A stretch of 64,000 nt of DNA from Blasia pusilla (lineage: Eukaryota; Marchantiophyta; Marchantiopsida; Blasiales): positions 2,108,001 to 2,172,000 of the forward strand of contig CM114275.1 of assembly GCA_050084515.1 (NCBI GenBank), given 5' to 3'. The position numbers and the translations under genes were made by a program. The notes below the pieces were generated by a model. That model worked only from the letters and a program-made list of their open reading frames with translations. It was not told the DNA's origin and searched no databases. Shown here one piece after another: positions 1 through 13,389 of this stretch. Numbering within the stretch: position 1 is the stretch's first letter; every line of letters starts with the position of its first letter.

Positions 1-1747
1 TTCACCAAAAGAGGAGTCCTATTCGAAACAACAAGAAGCTGTGAACTGATATAGGCAAAATTGAATTGAGAAATAAAAATCGCAGCACACCAGACATCTC
101 TATTTCTACCCCGACACAGACACGATTAACCAACAAAACCACTCGATCCTCTTTTCACGAAGGGAAGCCATGGTAACCGCAAATACAGAACGGTACGGCC
201 CACGGGTACTGGACGCTTGTACTGTAAAGATTCAACGTATTCTGGTCAGAATCCAGAACATATCAAAATTGGGAAAATTTGAGGAATCTCTCCACCCCAC
301 GAAGAAGTACAGCTTCTCGTACCACTCACCTCCGTCATCTTGTCGAGTTGCTGCTGTCAATTGATTGCACGACCGGAGATATGACGAAATGGATTGGTCC
401 AGTAAAGCGGAAGAAAGCCTTACAAGATGACGGTCGCAAAACTTGTAGTGCTAAGCTTTGGGATGGAGGGACGAAGCGCTTAAATAACCTCGCAGTTCTC
501 CGCTGGTGTCGAAGCTTGTGGAGATGACGAGCTTAAAAAATCTGGAGACTGGCAGATTCACGCACGCCAATGAGGTTCGATCACTTTCCGTCGGGTGGCG
601 CTGGGAGCGTTGCGATCGCAACTTCGCAAGCTCATGTTTCGGTCCTCTGCCCTACCGCGCGGCGAACGTGCCCCAACCCACGACGTCGTGACGACTGCGG
701 TGTACTGGCGACTGCACCTCCGTCGCAGCCGATCCTTCGCGGGACGGACGATGCGTATCTCAGCATCGCCAAATCCAGACTCCGTTAGGATCTCGCTACG
801 TGGGGAAAGTGTCGGTTTCACGGTCGACGGGGTTCGTTTTCTTTTCTCCCGTAAGCTCCCTTCCTCTGACTTCTGGGACGGCCCACCGTCTATCGCCGTC
901 GACGGGAGAGTGGTGTACTTAGTCACCGCTGTCATGGTGTACTCAGTCGTTGCGACTTCCAATGCGGTACGTAACTTGCGTCGTCGCAGGGCCAACTCTG
1001 TGACGACTTAATACGAGGGAAGGGTTCTCGGGTGAGACCAGGGTGGGCTAGGACCAGGGTTCGGCAAGTATTTTTCATTTGTCCAGTTTTTTGCGGGCAC
1101 ATGGGTAGCCCTCAAGGTATTCTCTAAAAGCAGTCCGTTCTCTCCCGACTTCTCATGAGTCTATTCAGTTGTTCCCGTCGAAAATTTGCTTGTTCCAGTT
1201 GTAGCCGGCACGTACATGATTGCTCGGCATTTCCCGGAGAAAATGGTAAGTCTCCCGTTTTCCCCCAAAGTCTCATGCAAGTTTAGTTGGGTGCCCGGTT
1301 TAGATAAGGTTTTAATGCCATAAATAAGGTCTGCAACTAGTTAAGGTACCCTACTACCCTAGTCCCAAACTCATTCTTACCCGAAAAATATAGGACGTCT
1401 GAGAATTTAATACGGTAATATTTCCGGACTCTTCCGAACACTTTCTTTAAAATTGAGGTCAACTTTCTACCTAAACAACTGGTTTTCTATTCTTAGATTT
1501 TTCTCATCGGTTTCCTTCTTGGTTAACTTTAAATCCTTTCAAAAATTCTCAAAATCTGTCGGCAACTTTACAAAGAATGCCGGCACTAGCCGAGCCTTGG
1601 CTAGGACGGGTTTCTTCATCGACAGTCCTCCTCTGTAACTTAAAAGCGTCCGTCACGAGGAGGTTCTCCCGAAAGAGCCCATAGTGGATCTGGTCCGTCA
1701 TCGTGAGTGGCGACGATCGATGTTCCTCACTCCTTTCCGAACTCATA
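1..1747. other. No recognised gene; GC-richer patch at 440-1020
   Basis: Short open frames exist on both strands, the longest about 140 codons in the GC-richer stretch around 560-1010. Both strands are open there, which is what GC-rich sequence with few stop codons gives by chance. I recognise no domain, splice pattern or repeat family. The remainder is AT-rich and featureless. Confidence 0.4.
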
Positions 1748-1957
1748 TTTATATTATTATGGGAGAGTGTCTTCTTGATTTGTAAACACCTCTATGTTTG
1801 ACACGTGACAATTGGACAACAAGAAAATGTCTCATATGCTAGGGGTAGCCAAAAAAATTTGAATTTATATGTAGCATCATTAATCTCTTCCCTTCACCGC
1901 CTATACACTAGCTCTTCAAACACTTTTTTATTTCGTGTGCGTCGTACGGGCACCTTA
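1748..1957 (+). mobile_element. Non-autonomous Helitron, copy 1 (3' end interrupted)
   Basis: The copy begins with TTTATATTATTATGGGAGAG, where its neighbours have TC as the first two bases. It then runs collinearly with copy 2: the CTTCTTGATTTG block, an acacgtg block, the AATCTCTTCCCTTCAC block, and the terminal hairpin region gtgcgtcgtacgggcac. The expected CTAG end is missing; the sequence goes caccttA directly into the TC start of copy 2. Copy 2 therefore appears to have landed at or near the 3' end of this copy. About 210 bp, no coding capacity. Confidence 0.7.
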
Positions 1958-2173
1958 TCTATATTATTATGGGAGAGGGCCTTCTTGATTTGCAAACACC
2001 TCTCTACTTGACACGTGGCCACTCGGCAGCAAGAAAATGTTTCACATGCTACGGGAAGTAAGAAACAAAATTGAATTCATGTGGAGCATCATTAATCTCT
2101 TCCCTTCACGGACTATATACTAGCTCTTCAAACACTTTTTTATTTTTCGTGCATCGCACGGGCACCTTGCTAG
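1958..2173 (+). mobile_element. Non-autonomous Helitron, copy 2 (complete, 216 bp)
   Basis: All the structural marks of a Helitron are visible. It has a 5' TC (TCTATATTATTATGGGAGAG). It has a GC-rich hairpin just before the end (cgtgcatcgcacg). It ends in CTAG at 2170-2173, and it sits between A (1957) and T (2174), the family's A|T insertion site. It has no terminal inverted repeats and no target duplication, as expected. It is too short to code and would depend on a Rep/helicase protein from elsewhere; none was seen in the window. The copy at 59482-59669 shows the same ends. Confidence 0.85.
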
Positions 2174-2364
2174 TCTATATTATTATGGGAGAGTGTCTTT
2201 TTCATTTGCAAACATTTTGCAACATTTGGCAATCTGACGACATGAAAATGTTTCTCCCTATTAGCAATAACAAAATATTTTCTATTCTATGGATAGCAAG
2301 AAAAAAAAATTTGCAACGCGATTAGTCCTTTCACTTCCGTGGATGGCACAAACTGCCCACTAGT
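2174..2364 (+). mobile_element. Helitron-like copy 3 (diverged, abutting copy 2)
   Basis: It starts with the same TCTATATTATTATGGGAGAG, with its first T being the base directly after copy 2's CTAG. After about 50 bp it diverges from copies 1 and 2. A CTAGT at 2360-2364 following 'actgccca' may be its end, but the terminal hairpin is not convincing. Parts of its interior (gacatgaaaatg, ttgcaacgcgattagt) resemble sequence at 23620-23810. Confidence 0.5.
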
Positions 2365-5300
2365 TCTCTTCTATAAGGGTCGGATCCCATGCACACCCTA
2401 ATCATGGGATTTTGGATCATAAGATTTGGCGAGTAAAGGGGTAGTCAATTTTTCTCCCAAAATTTGGACGCAAAAATGGATAGGAAGTAGTTAGTAGGGA
2501 TTAGTGCGTTTTATTGCTTTATCCATCGGTAAATTATTTTGGAGGAAAAAATGAGGGTTATCATGACCTCTCAAATTGGGCTTTTAGAGCCCAATCCCAT
2601 GGACACACATGCGTCCAAAGCACTTTACCAATAGATAATGTAACAAAACGCACTCGTCGCTAGTACCTTCTTCCGGTTACAACGAGGTCGAGATCGTCAA
2701 GATGCTGGGCCATTTTTGCGCCCAAAAGTTTTGGAGGCGGAAGAACTAGTGACCCTCTATGGTCGCTATTGCATGGGATCTGGCCCTGATTAATTCTCGA
2801 AGTTTTCAAGTATCATTTTACTTTAATTTTGAATTATCTTTTTTTTTTGAAAGTGTCAAGAGGAGAAGAATTCACAAAATAAAGGGGCATTTTCCAATAA
2901 TATAATAGATTTTGTAGGTTAATTAGGCGTGTCACTAGAGTTGATAGTTTGTCACCCATGGGAACTATGTAGTTATTGTAGAATGCTCAATACAAAAAAG
3001 GACCCATAGTACTAGCACAATCAAATCAATTATACATGTGTGCCTTGTTTTGCAAGATTCCATCTTAAAGAAGTGGTTATAGTCATAAGCCAGTTGTCAA
3101 TAGAAATTCACTAGGGGAATAAAATTTAATACAAATGAGAGAACATATTGGAAGTATAGGGAAGGAGGTGCTCTTAGAGTCAATAACCACCAAGGCCATG
3201 CCACACTCAGCTTAGGGGGGAGAAAAAAGGGGCAACCCCCTAAAATCTAACCTCACCAAAAGCATAAACTATATCAACAAAAACCAAATGAACATTACTA
3301 CCAACGCCCGGATATCTAAAAATGACGGAGCCCATAACTTAATCTTCCACAGAAGCTTAATAGCTTGGGCACGTTGCATAGTAATTGAGAGACAATATCT
3401 ACAATATAAGAGAGTTTTAGCTAAAGAAAACTCATTTCTTGAGTGGAGAAGATGGGCACACTCATAAATTAAAGTAAGCGTCAAATCTCTCGTCTTTTGC
3501 TCCATAGATCTCAATAGCTCATGGGATGAAGCAATTTCCTTCGTGAAGATAACTGTAAAGTTTAGTGTTCTTCTCCCTTTTGCTACCATACGTGCCTAGT
3601 AGATTCCAACCTCTACTTCTCCTAGCTTTGCCCTATAGCGATTTCCGACCTTCAGCTTTGCAAGCGAAAGACTTAGGTTGGATCCCAAAGACTCAATCGG
3701 TTTCGTGTTCTATAGGTAGCTGAGAAATAGCCAAGCACTAATTGGATCAAGCCTCCCCAAGTGCCTATTTTCTTCCTAGGAAGCCTCATCCCCAAGCCTT
3801 GACCAATCTCCCCAAGTTGCTCGCCTAGATCGAAGCCTGTCGGTTGATTCTTCAAGGTATGTTCCCTAGCTCAAACTTGAAACACGACCTAACATACATC
3901 ACAATTGGTTCTTGGTTTAAGGATTTAAGTGGGTAGGGAGGGAGAGTGTCCCCCCTACAAATACTTTTGGGTTTTTCGGGGGAACCCCACGTACCTTCCC
4001 CATTATCCCTCTCATGCCCTTGATTTTGGCGCTAAGCCCAAAGGCAATTCATGACCCGTGGACAAACATATATTTAACTAATTATCCATCCAGATAGTTT
4101 AGCGGTGGCTTCCTGTAGATTATGCAACTCTAGGGTCTTCAAATGTATCTTGGAGCATAGACCTGCATTTCATATGTCTCATAGCTAGTGCTTGTCTTAA
4201 ATCCCCGTTTGACATCTCATGGTTGTCTTTCCGACCTTTGGGTTTTGTAACTAGTCTCATAGCTTCTCGCCCATCTTGACTACTCATATATTCTTTTCTT
4301 CTCACCCTTGACCAAGCACTTGGCTCTAAGGTCTTAAACCTTGCTTGCCTTGCCTTTTTCCCCACAAGTAGCTGGCCCCTCTCTCGCCTAATGCTAGTCA
4401 CAAGACACGTGCACAACTCGCCTAGCATTAGTCCCATTGCTGGTTTCATCGCCCTTGCTAGTCTTGCGACTAGCTAGTCTATGCGGGCCCAAGTTCCTGT
4501 GGCCCACAACATAGATCCGGACTTAGCCAACCAGCACCCAATCCAAAAATCCTTCGTCCATTCTTGCTACCTCTTTAGCCCACATCTAGCCCGTAGCTAG
4601 CCCACATGGCCCGCGACGGCCCACCTTAAGCCCCCACTAGCTAGCACAAGTCTACAAAAGGCTCGTAGTATGACACGCGTGACTAGCACGTCACCTTGCA
4701 GATCTTATGCAACCCTGGCTGCATGTCTGCCATAGGCCTTGTGCAGGCCAATGCACGCTTAGGGCAGGCTTGGTGTAGGTCACCCATGGACTTGATGCAA
4801 TCCAAGCAAGGGCTCATAGCATGCACACCCTTTCGATCTTGCTCGCCTTCCTTAATCTGAGCCCGTACCCATTTCCATGTCTCGAGCCCGTGCAGGCCCC
4901 TAGGGTACCAAAAAAACCCAATAGAGGGATGCACTGGGCATGCCCACTTTTGTGCAATCTTGTTTATTCATGATAGTGTGCCCAAACTAAATCTCACATA
5001 GGATTTGTAAAAATTATCTCAATCATCATTATATCAATCTCTTGTGTTATCTACATGTATGTGCATCTGAATGAGGGAATGTTTCATGGAGTAGTGCTAC
5101 TCTTTCTACACATAGATGCCTCTCTCGTGAGCAATACACGACATGAAATCCCACACAAAATCTTAAGTGGCTATCCTCTCACCCCAAACTAGACAACGTA
5201 TCAATTATATACATGCCAAGATATTCTAGGTTTCGATAACACTCATAATATGTAGAACCAACCATAAATGGTCAGGGGAGGCTTAGACAAAATCACATCA

Positions 5301-8300
5301 TTTTGTTAAAGGTAAATAAGTCCATTTAGAATGTTGAAATGAGAGAGTGAGCACCCACCCATGATCCATCCCCCAAATACGAGCTTGAACGTCTAAGACA
5401 TATTTTTGGTGAAAATGGGCCTAAAGTATGCATCCATCAAAAAATATTAGAGCCCATATTGACGAAAGATAATTAAGGAGAAGAAAGATAAAAGAATAAG
5501 CCTAGCCTCATCTATAATAGAATCTCTACATGTTCTCAGAGAAGATTATAGAGGAAAGAATCCTTCGCCTACTTGATATAAATATTTTCATACGAGGGAT
5601 CTATCGCTAACAAAGAATCTAGAGCAAAAAAGATGTGCTTATGGGGTCCAACTCTGTAAACCATATTGAAGGAAACTCAAAATACTTTTAAGAACCTCCT
5701 ATCAAATGATCTAAGGAGAGTAAAGAGGTGGGTAGACATCCACAACATCCTAATGAGATAACCTAGGCATCTAGCAAAATTATAAGAGGAGAGGATGTTG
5801 AAAGCAACTTAAGGATCAACAATCCTTGTATGGTCATCAAAGTGAAGCCCATCCTTGATAAGTGTTGCCCCGATGAAGCTCAGAAAAAAGTCATCATTCC
5901 CAAACATAATTCCTAGGGTATGTAGGCTCCATAAGGTGTTGTGCAACTACTCTCTTGAATTTCGATCTTGTGTGTCATGGAAGCTTGCATTCAAAACATC
6001 ACATGAGCACTCTTGTTACCAATCTTCACCTATACATACTCACATAGCCGACTTTGGGTCTCGGATCATCCCTCAAGCTCAAAAATCCTAAACAGGGTCA
6101 AATCTAGGGTCAAATACTAAGCTCTATAGCCCCTCACTCCTCAACACAAGCAAGCCATCAAAGAATTGGGACATACTTTCTTGACAGTCTAAGCACTTAA
6201 AATTGCACAAGCGTGCTTGAGCGTCCCAAGTGTCAAATGGGCCTCGAACAAGTCTCTAATGAAATCCTTAAGCCTCAAGTCAAAGTCCAAGTTTAGGGTC
6301 CAAAATTGGATTTACTGGACTTGACTTGATGTCAAAATCCCTATGCCAACTTCCAAGTCCATCATGTCCACTTAGTGCAAGCCCCATGGTCCTTGAGATG
6401 GGGTTCATGCTCCAAACTCCCTTGGAGACCCTCCCCCTTACATAGGGTTCTAGAGAAATGTGACCCCTCCTTCATCCAAAGAAAACCTCTTGGTCCACTC
6501 TTTGTGGACCTCAACCCAAACTATAATTCCAAAAATTTTCAGCCCCATTTTAAGACTTTTTCTTGTGTGATTATCCGAATCTTTGGTGCATTAGAACAAG
6601 ATCATCTTAAACTTACAATACCATATGATTCCTCTCAAACTTATCTTGGGTTCAGTTGCCATGATCTCAACATAGAGAGCAACCAAATGCTCGATTAGAT
6701 TCCAAGCTAGGGTGTAGCCTTCTTAGAGGTTTACCCTTATGGGGCTTCAACTCACCTTGTGTGTAATTTGGACATGCCCTTCTAGCTTCTAAGTCATAGT
6801 GTTGATCACTCAAGGCATCCATTAAAGCGTGCATCTTTCTTTTTCAACTCGTGTCTTGATTGTGAGACTCTGATGTGTTTCCATCCTCGTGTGAGCCAAC
6901 TATAGGTTTCATGTTCCATATTCACACACGTTTGGTTATGAGGGTTGTGATATCACATGTCATAAATCCATTAGTTAAATGAAAGTCAAAGGGTAGACCA
7001 TGTAATGATCCTGGCTTGCATTTTCTCACCTCTACCATTAGCCTTACACATACCAACTTAGCAGTAAAGTGATGGAATGTACGTACACACAACTAGATAT
7101 GCATGACCAAATATGAGTATTATCTTGAAATCCACCCAAAAAAGTAAAATATAACTAGGAGAGGCCTTTGGTAAATAGATAACTTATTGGTAATGAATCA
7201 ATGTAAAGAGGGTGTCACCAAGGGATCTCCTTGACAAGTAAAGATGTCAAACTCCTAAACTATAACCTTTATCACATCTTAGTTAGATGATATGTAGAGT
7301 TTTATCATGTCAATGACATAGAGAGTTAGTGAGTTTTTCAAGTGTCAATTTTTCTCGATGTTTCGGATGAAATTTACAAAAATTATTTTATATTGGGATT
7401 TTCATTGAGGAGAATCCTTTTTTTTTGCTATTTTGGGCTAGGTGGCTTGTTGATCGAGTCAACAGTCATCCAATAATCTATGTGCACAAATTACCAATTT
7501 TGGTTATTTTTGTAGCAAGACCTCTTTTGGCTCTTCACATGCATATATAGGTGACAGAGATGGCTTTCATGAGCCATCCTTCTCATGTTAGACCTTTGGA
7601 GCGCACAAGGAGTTAGGATTTATGAGGAGCTTGAGTGATAGAGTCTAGATTCTTCATGGTAAAGGGTGGATATGGCTCGATATATTGATGTAGATTCAAG
7701 AGCGGATTTGACTATGTAAGTCATTTTTACTTTGATTTTCATTGTGTGCTCTTGATATACATCTCTCTTGAAGGAGACACCAGAGATGAGACACAAACAT
7801 GGTTGAGCATTTCATGCATTTATGGTCAAGAATAAGGAAACCTAAAGCAAAAGTGAATCGAGATATATGAGGAGACAAGTCTAGTTGAGAATTGAACTTG
7901 GAACGAGGTTAGCATTTAGGGTTTTACTGTATTTTGAACCATAAATTTTAGACCTGAGATGAATTTGAGACAAGTAAGATGGAGTTGGAAAGCTTAAGCA
8001 AAGCCAATCCCAACGCACAAAAGATCTTAGCAAATGCATAAGCAGAGGTTGAGAAAATGCCCAAAAATTATTATAGGTGGAGTTGGGTTGAGGGCCAAAA
8101 GAAGCGGCTCGAGAGTCTTTTCCCAAATATGAGAGGGAGGGAGGAGAACCCTAGAAGTACTTGTAAGGGGAAGGGTCTCCAAAGGTATTTGGTATCTAAA
8201 ATCCACTTAGGGGCGCCATGGGGAAAACCAAGGGCAAGGAAGCAATCTAGAGGTTGGCTTTGGGATGTGAAACCCAAACCAAGTCCAATAGAGTGGATTT

Positions 8301-8729
8301 CGGAGGTCACTCTTGGATTCCAACCCGCAACTCATTTATGTGGGTCTCAGTTTAGGGCTCATGCAAGCTCCGTTGGATAGTTGGGACCCCAAGGCGTACG
8401 AACGTCGTTGCCTGGACTATCCATAAAGTTTGTCCCAAACCTTGGAAGACTTGCCCATATTGGGAAGTGAATAACTAGGAAGGTTAAGCTTGATGGATGG
8501 CCCGATGCGAGGAATCGGGGAGTTAGAAGGTTGATTGACCCATACGAGACTAACGTGAGTGTGTTTGGGTGAAAATCAACAGTGAGAGCGTGTCCTACTA
8601 AACGTACACTTTTGCAACACTAGAGATTGACGTTCAAGAAGTGTAGGCGCATGACATGAATGGTGTAGCAATGTGTATGCGCACGATAGCTCTTCCTTGA
8701 ACCATGATGGAAATAGAGTTTGAAGGGGG
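2365..8729. other. Long AT-rich stretch, no gene recognised
   Basis: I read this on both strands and found only short, scattered open frames (up to about 109 codons, for example 4120-4449 on the minus strand). None has a domain, compositional bias or splice context I can support. A CTAG-rich patch occurs at about 4090-4690. It looks like old, decayed repeat or intergenic DNA. Confidence 0.45.
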
Positions 8730-9180
8730 GGCCTCATAGAAATCCTATACAAAGAGAATAAGAATCATAATGGGTACACCTGCATCCCTCACATATCTTT
8801 GAGAAATTAGCGGCATGGGACATTGAGTTGAATCGAAGGCGTTCTCAACATCTACTTCTAAAACCACTCATTCTTGATGTATATTGAGAGACACCTTCAA
8901 ACATAGTACGATTATCTCACAACCAAGTGGATGGCCATTCCAAACTCATGCAGACATAGTTTTGATTGGAAGACCTCACAACATTGCAAACCAATAGTGC
9001 AACTCACCAATCTCAGAAGAGCATGACCAATGGTTATTGGAAAAATCCCTCCATAATCCTTGGATAACACCAAGAGTTTCCCTACCCCCAACACTTGGGC
9101 CAACCATCGAGATTGGAAGTCTACTCTAAGCTGGAGGAAACAAAACATAGGGCAACTAAGAGAAGCCAAAAGTATAATCC
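8730..9180 (-). pseudogene. Decayed LINE-like (non-LTR) reverse transcriptase fragment
   Basis: Read on the minus strand, the segment carries the start of an RT palm/finger region. First comes KDYGGIFPITIGHALLRLVS, matching the 'K..G..RPI.IGE...RL.S' block of plant-type non-LTR RTs. Then comes an FQ..L..HEFG block where the family has 'F...L...QFG'. After a frame change the next piece reads VVLEVDVENAFDS (about 8830-8870), which fits RT motif A, where the aspartate binds catalytic metal. Frame changes and stops interrupt it, and I see no YxDD block, endonuclease or poly(A) tail, so this is a short relic. Its nearest relatives cannot be told by eye. Confidence 0.6.
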
Positions 9181-12100
9181 TTTAGGAAAAAGCGATCGTG
9201 AAGGTTTTTCTACACCATGCCAGAAAAATCTCTAGAAGCAAGCCACAACGATAATTCATGTGTCCATGTAAATAGGAACATGTCTAAGAAAACGACAATC
9301 TCACAATCTCAAGATGAAAGTCATGCATGAAAGCAAGAATGTCAACCATTGGGAAAGGATAGAGTCTCAATCTTGAGGGTATCAGTGGTATGAACTCTTG
9401 GAGGTGTAAGAGCTAGAGGGAAAAAAGTGTGCAAAAAGCTTGGAAGTACTCTCAAAGGTGCTTGCAAGAACATCCTAGTGTCCTACAATGTCACAACTTA
9501 GCTGGTGTAAGGTCATCCAATAGGAAACCAAGTGAAGTGTCACCCCTTTCAAAAGGCTTCCAATCACTTCCATGAAACTCCCTCAATCAAGCAAAAACCT
9601 CCCTATGGTTAGCCCTCCCACCCTAAGTATAGTGGAGATCCCAACATGGAAGGAGAAGTTGTAGACACGAAGAGAGCTCGCAAATAGGATCAAGTGCAAT
9701 CGTAGCTAGGGAAGAAAACAAGCCCGGTAAAGTTCCTATCTAATGGCACATGGGATCTTGTGGAATAACCTCCGATAGGGAAAACTTGTCTTGAAGAGGC
9801 CCATGATATGGCCAAGTTGAGACCTCAACCATTCCCATGACGTACGAGAGGGTCATGTTGCAAAAAAACACTAGAGAGCGTCCATGGTCAAATCCAAGGA
9901 TTATCCATTAAAATGTATTGAAGTCAAGATAGTTAAATGTTAAGTGGTTCCCCATTTTGGAGGAGGTAAAGTAGCAGAATAACAAGGGAATTTAATATCC
10001 TAACTAGAAAATCCCCTTTGCTTTGATCATGAGACAAACTAAAAGGTTTGGGGCATGGATGTAACTCACCTCAAGATAGATACAATCCCCTCCATCATAT
10101 ATAAGAGATAAGCCTAAACCAAAATCTTTCATACCTCCCCCTTCGTACTAACAATCATGGTTGTAAACTTACTTACCATCCATGATAATGATCCACTCTA
10201 ACTATACTTACCACTAACTTCTCGACTAAGAAACTTTCAAATCCAAACCCTCTTACAAATACTTACAATGGAGAATTTGAAGGAAGCAAGTTGGAAAATT
10301 AGGGGATTCAAAGAATCTATGGGGGAATCAAATATCCAAGTGGGTAGTAACAAAAGTCCCCTTTTAAAGAGAAAGGGTTGAAAACAATGTTTTTGGATAC
10401 TTATAGGGATTTAAAACTATGATAAGCTTAATGGGGAGAAATAGCACTCAACATATATTCATGTATAGAGCAAGGATAACTAGAAGAGATGGAAAGTACA
10501 TCATATGAAGTGGATGGAAGAAGAGGAAAGTTACATGGAAATCATTATAATGGTACTTGAAATCCAAATAGAACTTAAATTCAATGACATGCAATAAAAA
10601 TGAATAAGGTACTTCAATGCTCCTATTTGCCAAGCATAAGAAGTATCCCTTACAAAATGGGATACATTCATTTTGACATTTAGGGTAATATTTTATCGAG
10701 GGAGATATTTATTTGTGGGTTGTTGGGCATCATTGCTAACATTGAAACTAGGACTATTGGTGACTCTTGGAACAAAGGCCCTCATGATCTTAAAAAAACG
10801 GTCACTATCTTGACCAAATCTGGCAAGCTATTGATACTGAAACTTTTGAGGTGAATATTGTTGAGAATACAAATGGAATTTATCTACTCGTAGTAGGCTA
10901 AGGAAAGATTCTATGAAGCCCACTCTATCTCCTTATTCAACTTTCATTACCAAGATATTAGATACGAGGTTAGATAGTTTATGGGATAGAAACCCACATG
11001 TGAGTGAAAACATTGCTGATGATACCAAAAATGTACATTGTAACACAAAATATGGAGTCTTCAAAGACGATGAGAAGAAAATTTATAACACCTTCTTGGT
11101 ATGGTAAACTTGGAGTTGATGGTGAAACTAGAGATGATTGTGACATTTGCGAGAGTTCTATTTCAAGTATGTCAAAATCCCCAATCAATGGGAAGAGTAT
11201 TTGGGGATCACTTGTGCTGAATTTTAATTTGGTTCCTTCACATATTCACATAATCTAGTTCTAATTTTCTTATATTGGATAGAAATAATTTTTTCTTTTA
11301 GTTCATGATTGAGGGGAAAGTATCTCTTGAATTGTCATTTTCTATTTAATGTTGCGTTTTGTCTAGCTTGAACTTCCTATCTTCAAATATGCATCTAAGC
11401 TACTTATAAGATGGTTTCATCCCAAATAAAAGTACTTTGAAAGGAAATCTTCCATCACCCAATAGATTTGAAGGGTTTTCCCTCGTTTCCATTTCCCACC
11501 AATTGATTGGGGTCTTACAATCTTAGACTCAATTATATTTTTATGTCCCTCGTGTTTGTGATGGGTTCTTTTACTCTCTTTATTCATGGCTTTCTTTCCT
11601 TTTGAATTAATGAAAATTTGTTCTCACCATCAAAAATTTGAAAAAGCTATCACTTGTAAATTATTAAAGTGGAAGTTTGAGACAATCGTAGAATCCATGT
11701 GCATAAGAAAATATCAAATTTATACATGTTAAAATTAAAAAATCAATATTTCTGTCATGTGAGGAAGAATGACGCGTGTTTCAAGTTTTACACACAAGAG
11801 GGATCAATCTGATGGTATTTTTTGTTATTTATGGAATTTGAAATCAATTGTATGATGTGGACATATGGTGATAATGGAGGGCAATCCTTGAGGGGTGCTT
11901 CTATTAATATACAATCCAGATTTTCATCATAGGCAATTTCTAACCCGATAAGATTTTTATCGTGGGATATTCCTTGCTACAAATGGGATACAAGGAGTAA
12001 CTAACCAAGATTTTTAATCAAATTATTACTAGAAAACCTTTTGGGACTGTATGTAAGGGTTTGAGCAACCCTCAAGATTTTCAGATTAGATTTCTCTCGC

Positions 12101-13389
12101 CAAAACATTTCTCAATGATCACCACATTCAATCATAAAAATCACACTTATTCTTTTTCTTATTATGTTTATGTCCAACCCATGCATAAGTTAGATTTTTT
12201 AGATGGCTTGTCTTTTGTTCTCCCCCACCACTTGTTAAATTGGTTCCCAGATTATATAAATCCCTCTTAAGTAGTTTAAATGATTTTCCATCAGCTTTTA
12301 TTTATATTTTTATTTCATCCATATCATCCAAATGACGCCGAATTACTACTGTGAACTCCACAAACGTTGCCCTAAAGTTATAACATCATGAAAAAGGACC
12401 ATAATATTTCAGGAAAGGTAGAAAGAAAGGATGTGAGGGTGGACCACAACCCAAGCTATGACCAAGAGAAACTTAGCGGGTGACTCATTCCGCATGTTAC
12501 CGCGGGGTACTAAGAAGTAGGGTGGATAGAGGAGGATCCCTCTTTCATCATCCCTTAGACCTCACACATCCTTGAAAATCCTTGCAGCCCACATCGGGTC
12601 AAAGTCACAATACGGTATTCCAATGAATACTTCTCCAAAACATCCATCGTAGGGAAATATGTAATGTATGAAGAGGGATATCTCTAGTTTCAACAACATT
12701 CATTGTTGTTTGGGATGCTCGTGTTTGTATGAGGAAATCCCAAAATTTATGAAGTTGTGGAATGGTTTTTGCAAAAATCATGCAAACAAATCGGCGTGTA
12801 GCAGACACCACTGCCACCGATGCTTGGTCTCGAAGGTGTGACCACCCGGAGATGAGATCGTTCACCTACCCAACTTTCTAGAGTATCCACCATATTTAAA
12901 TCGTGATTTAATTTCATTTTATATAGTAATCTCTTCCTCTCATCCCATCTGGCTAAATACATACAACATTAATTGCAAAAAACGATAAAGGCTTTCAACA
13001 CTATGTCTATCGTCCAACAACAAAGCGTACAAATTGACATAGAGTTAGTTGAATCCAATATTTTATGAAAACAAACTTCAAAGATCAAAGTGGACAAGGA
13101 ATGGCACGAGACCATAATCTACTACCATACGAGAGCAACTTGAGAAAATATTTTTAAAATGGTTTCCTCTCACACCAAGGTCATGTAAGCCCATGCCATA
13201 TTTAAAAGAATTAGCTAAAGCCCACGGTATGCATTTGTGCAAATTACCTTTCACAATTGAAGGCTTTTAAAATGAATTTTGAGATTTCATTGGCTCAAAG
13301 CCTCGATGAATTTGCAAAATGAGAGGGTACTCGTGATTTCCACTCATACTAAGCAAATATAAGCTGGCCCCTACGAAAAATATTAGAAA
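9181..13389. other. AT-rich stretch, no gene recognised
   Basis: Only short frames (up to 86 codons) with no recognisable domain. The part just above 9180 could be the upstream region of the RT relic, but I could not identify any endonuclease block. Nothing else was seen. Confidence 0.4.
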
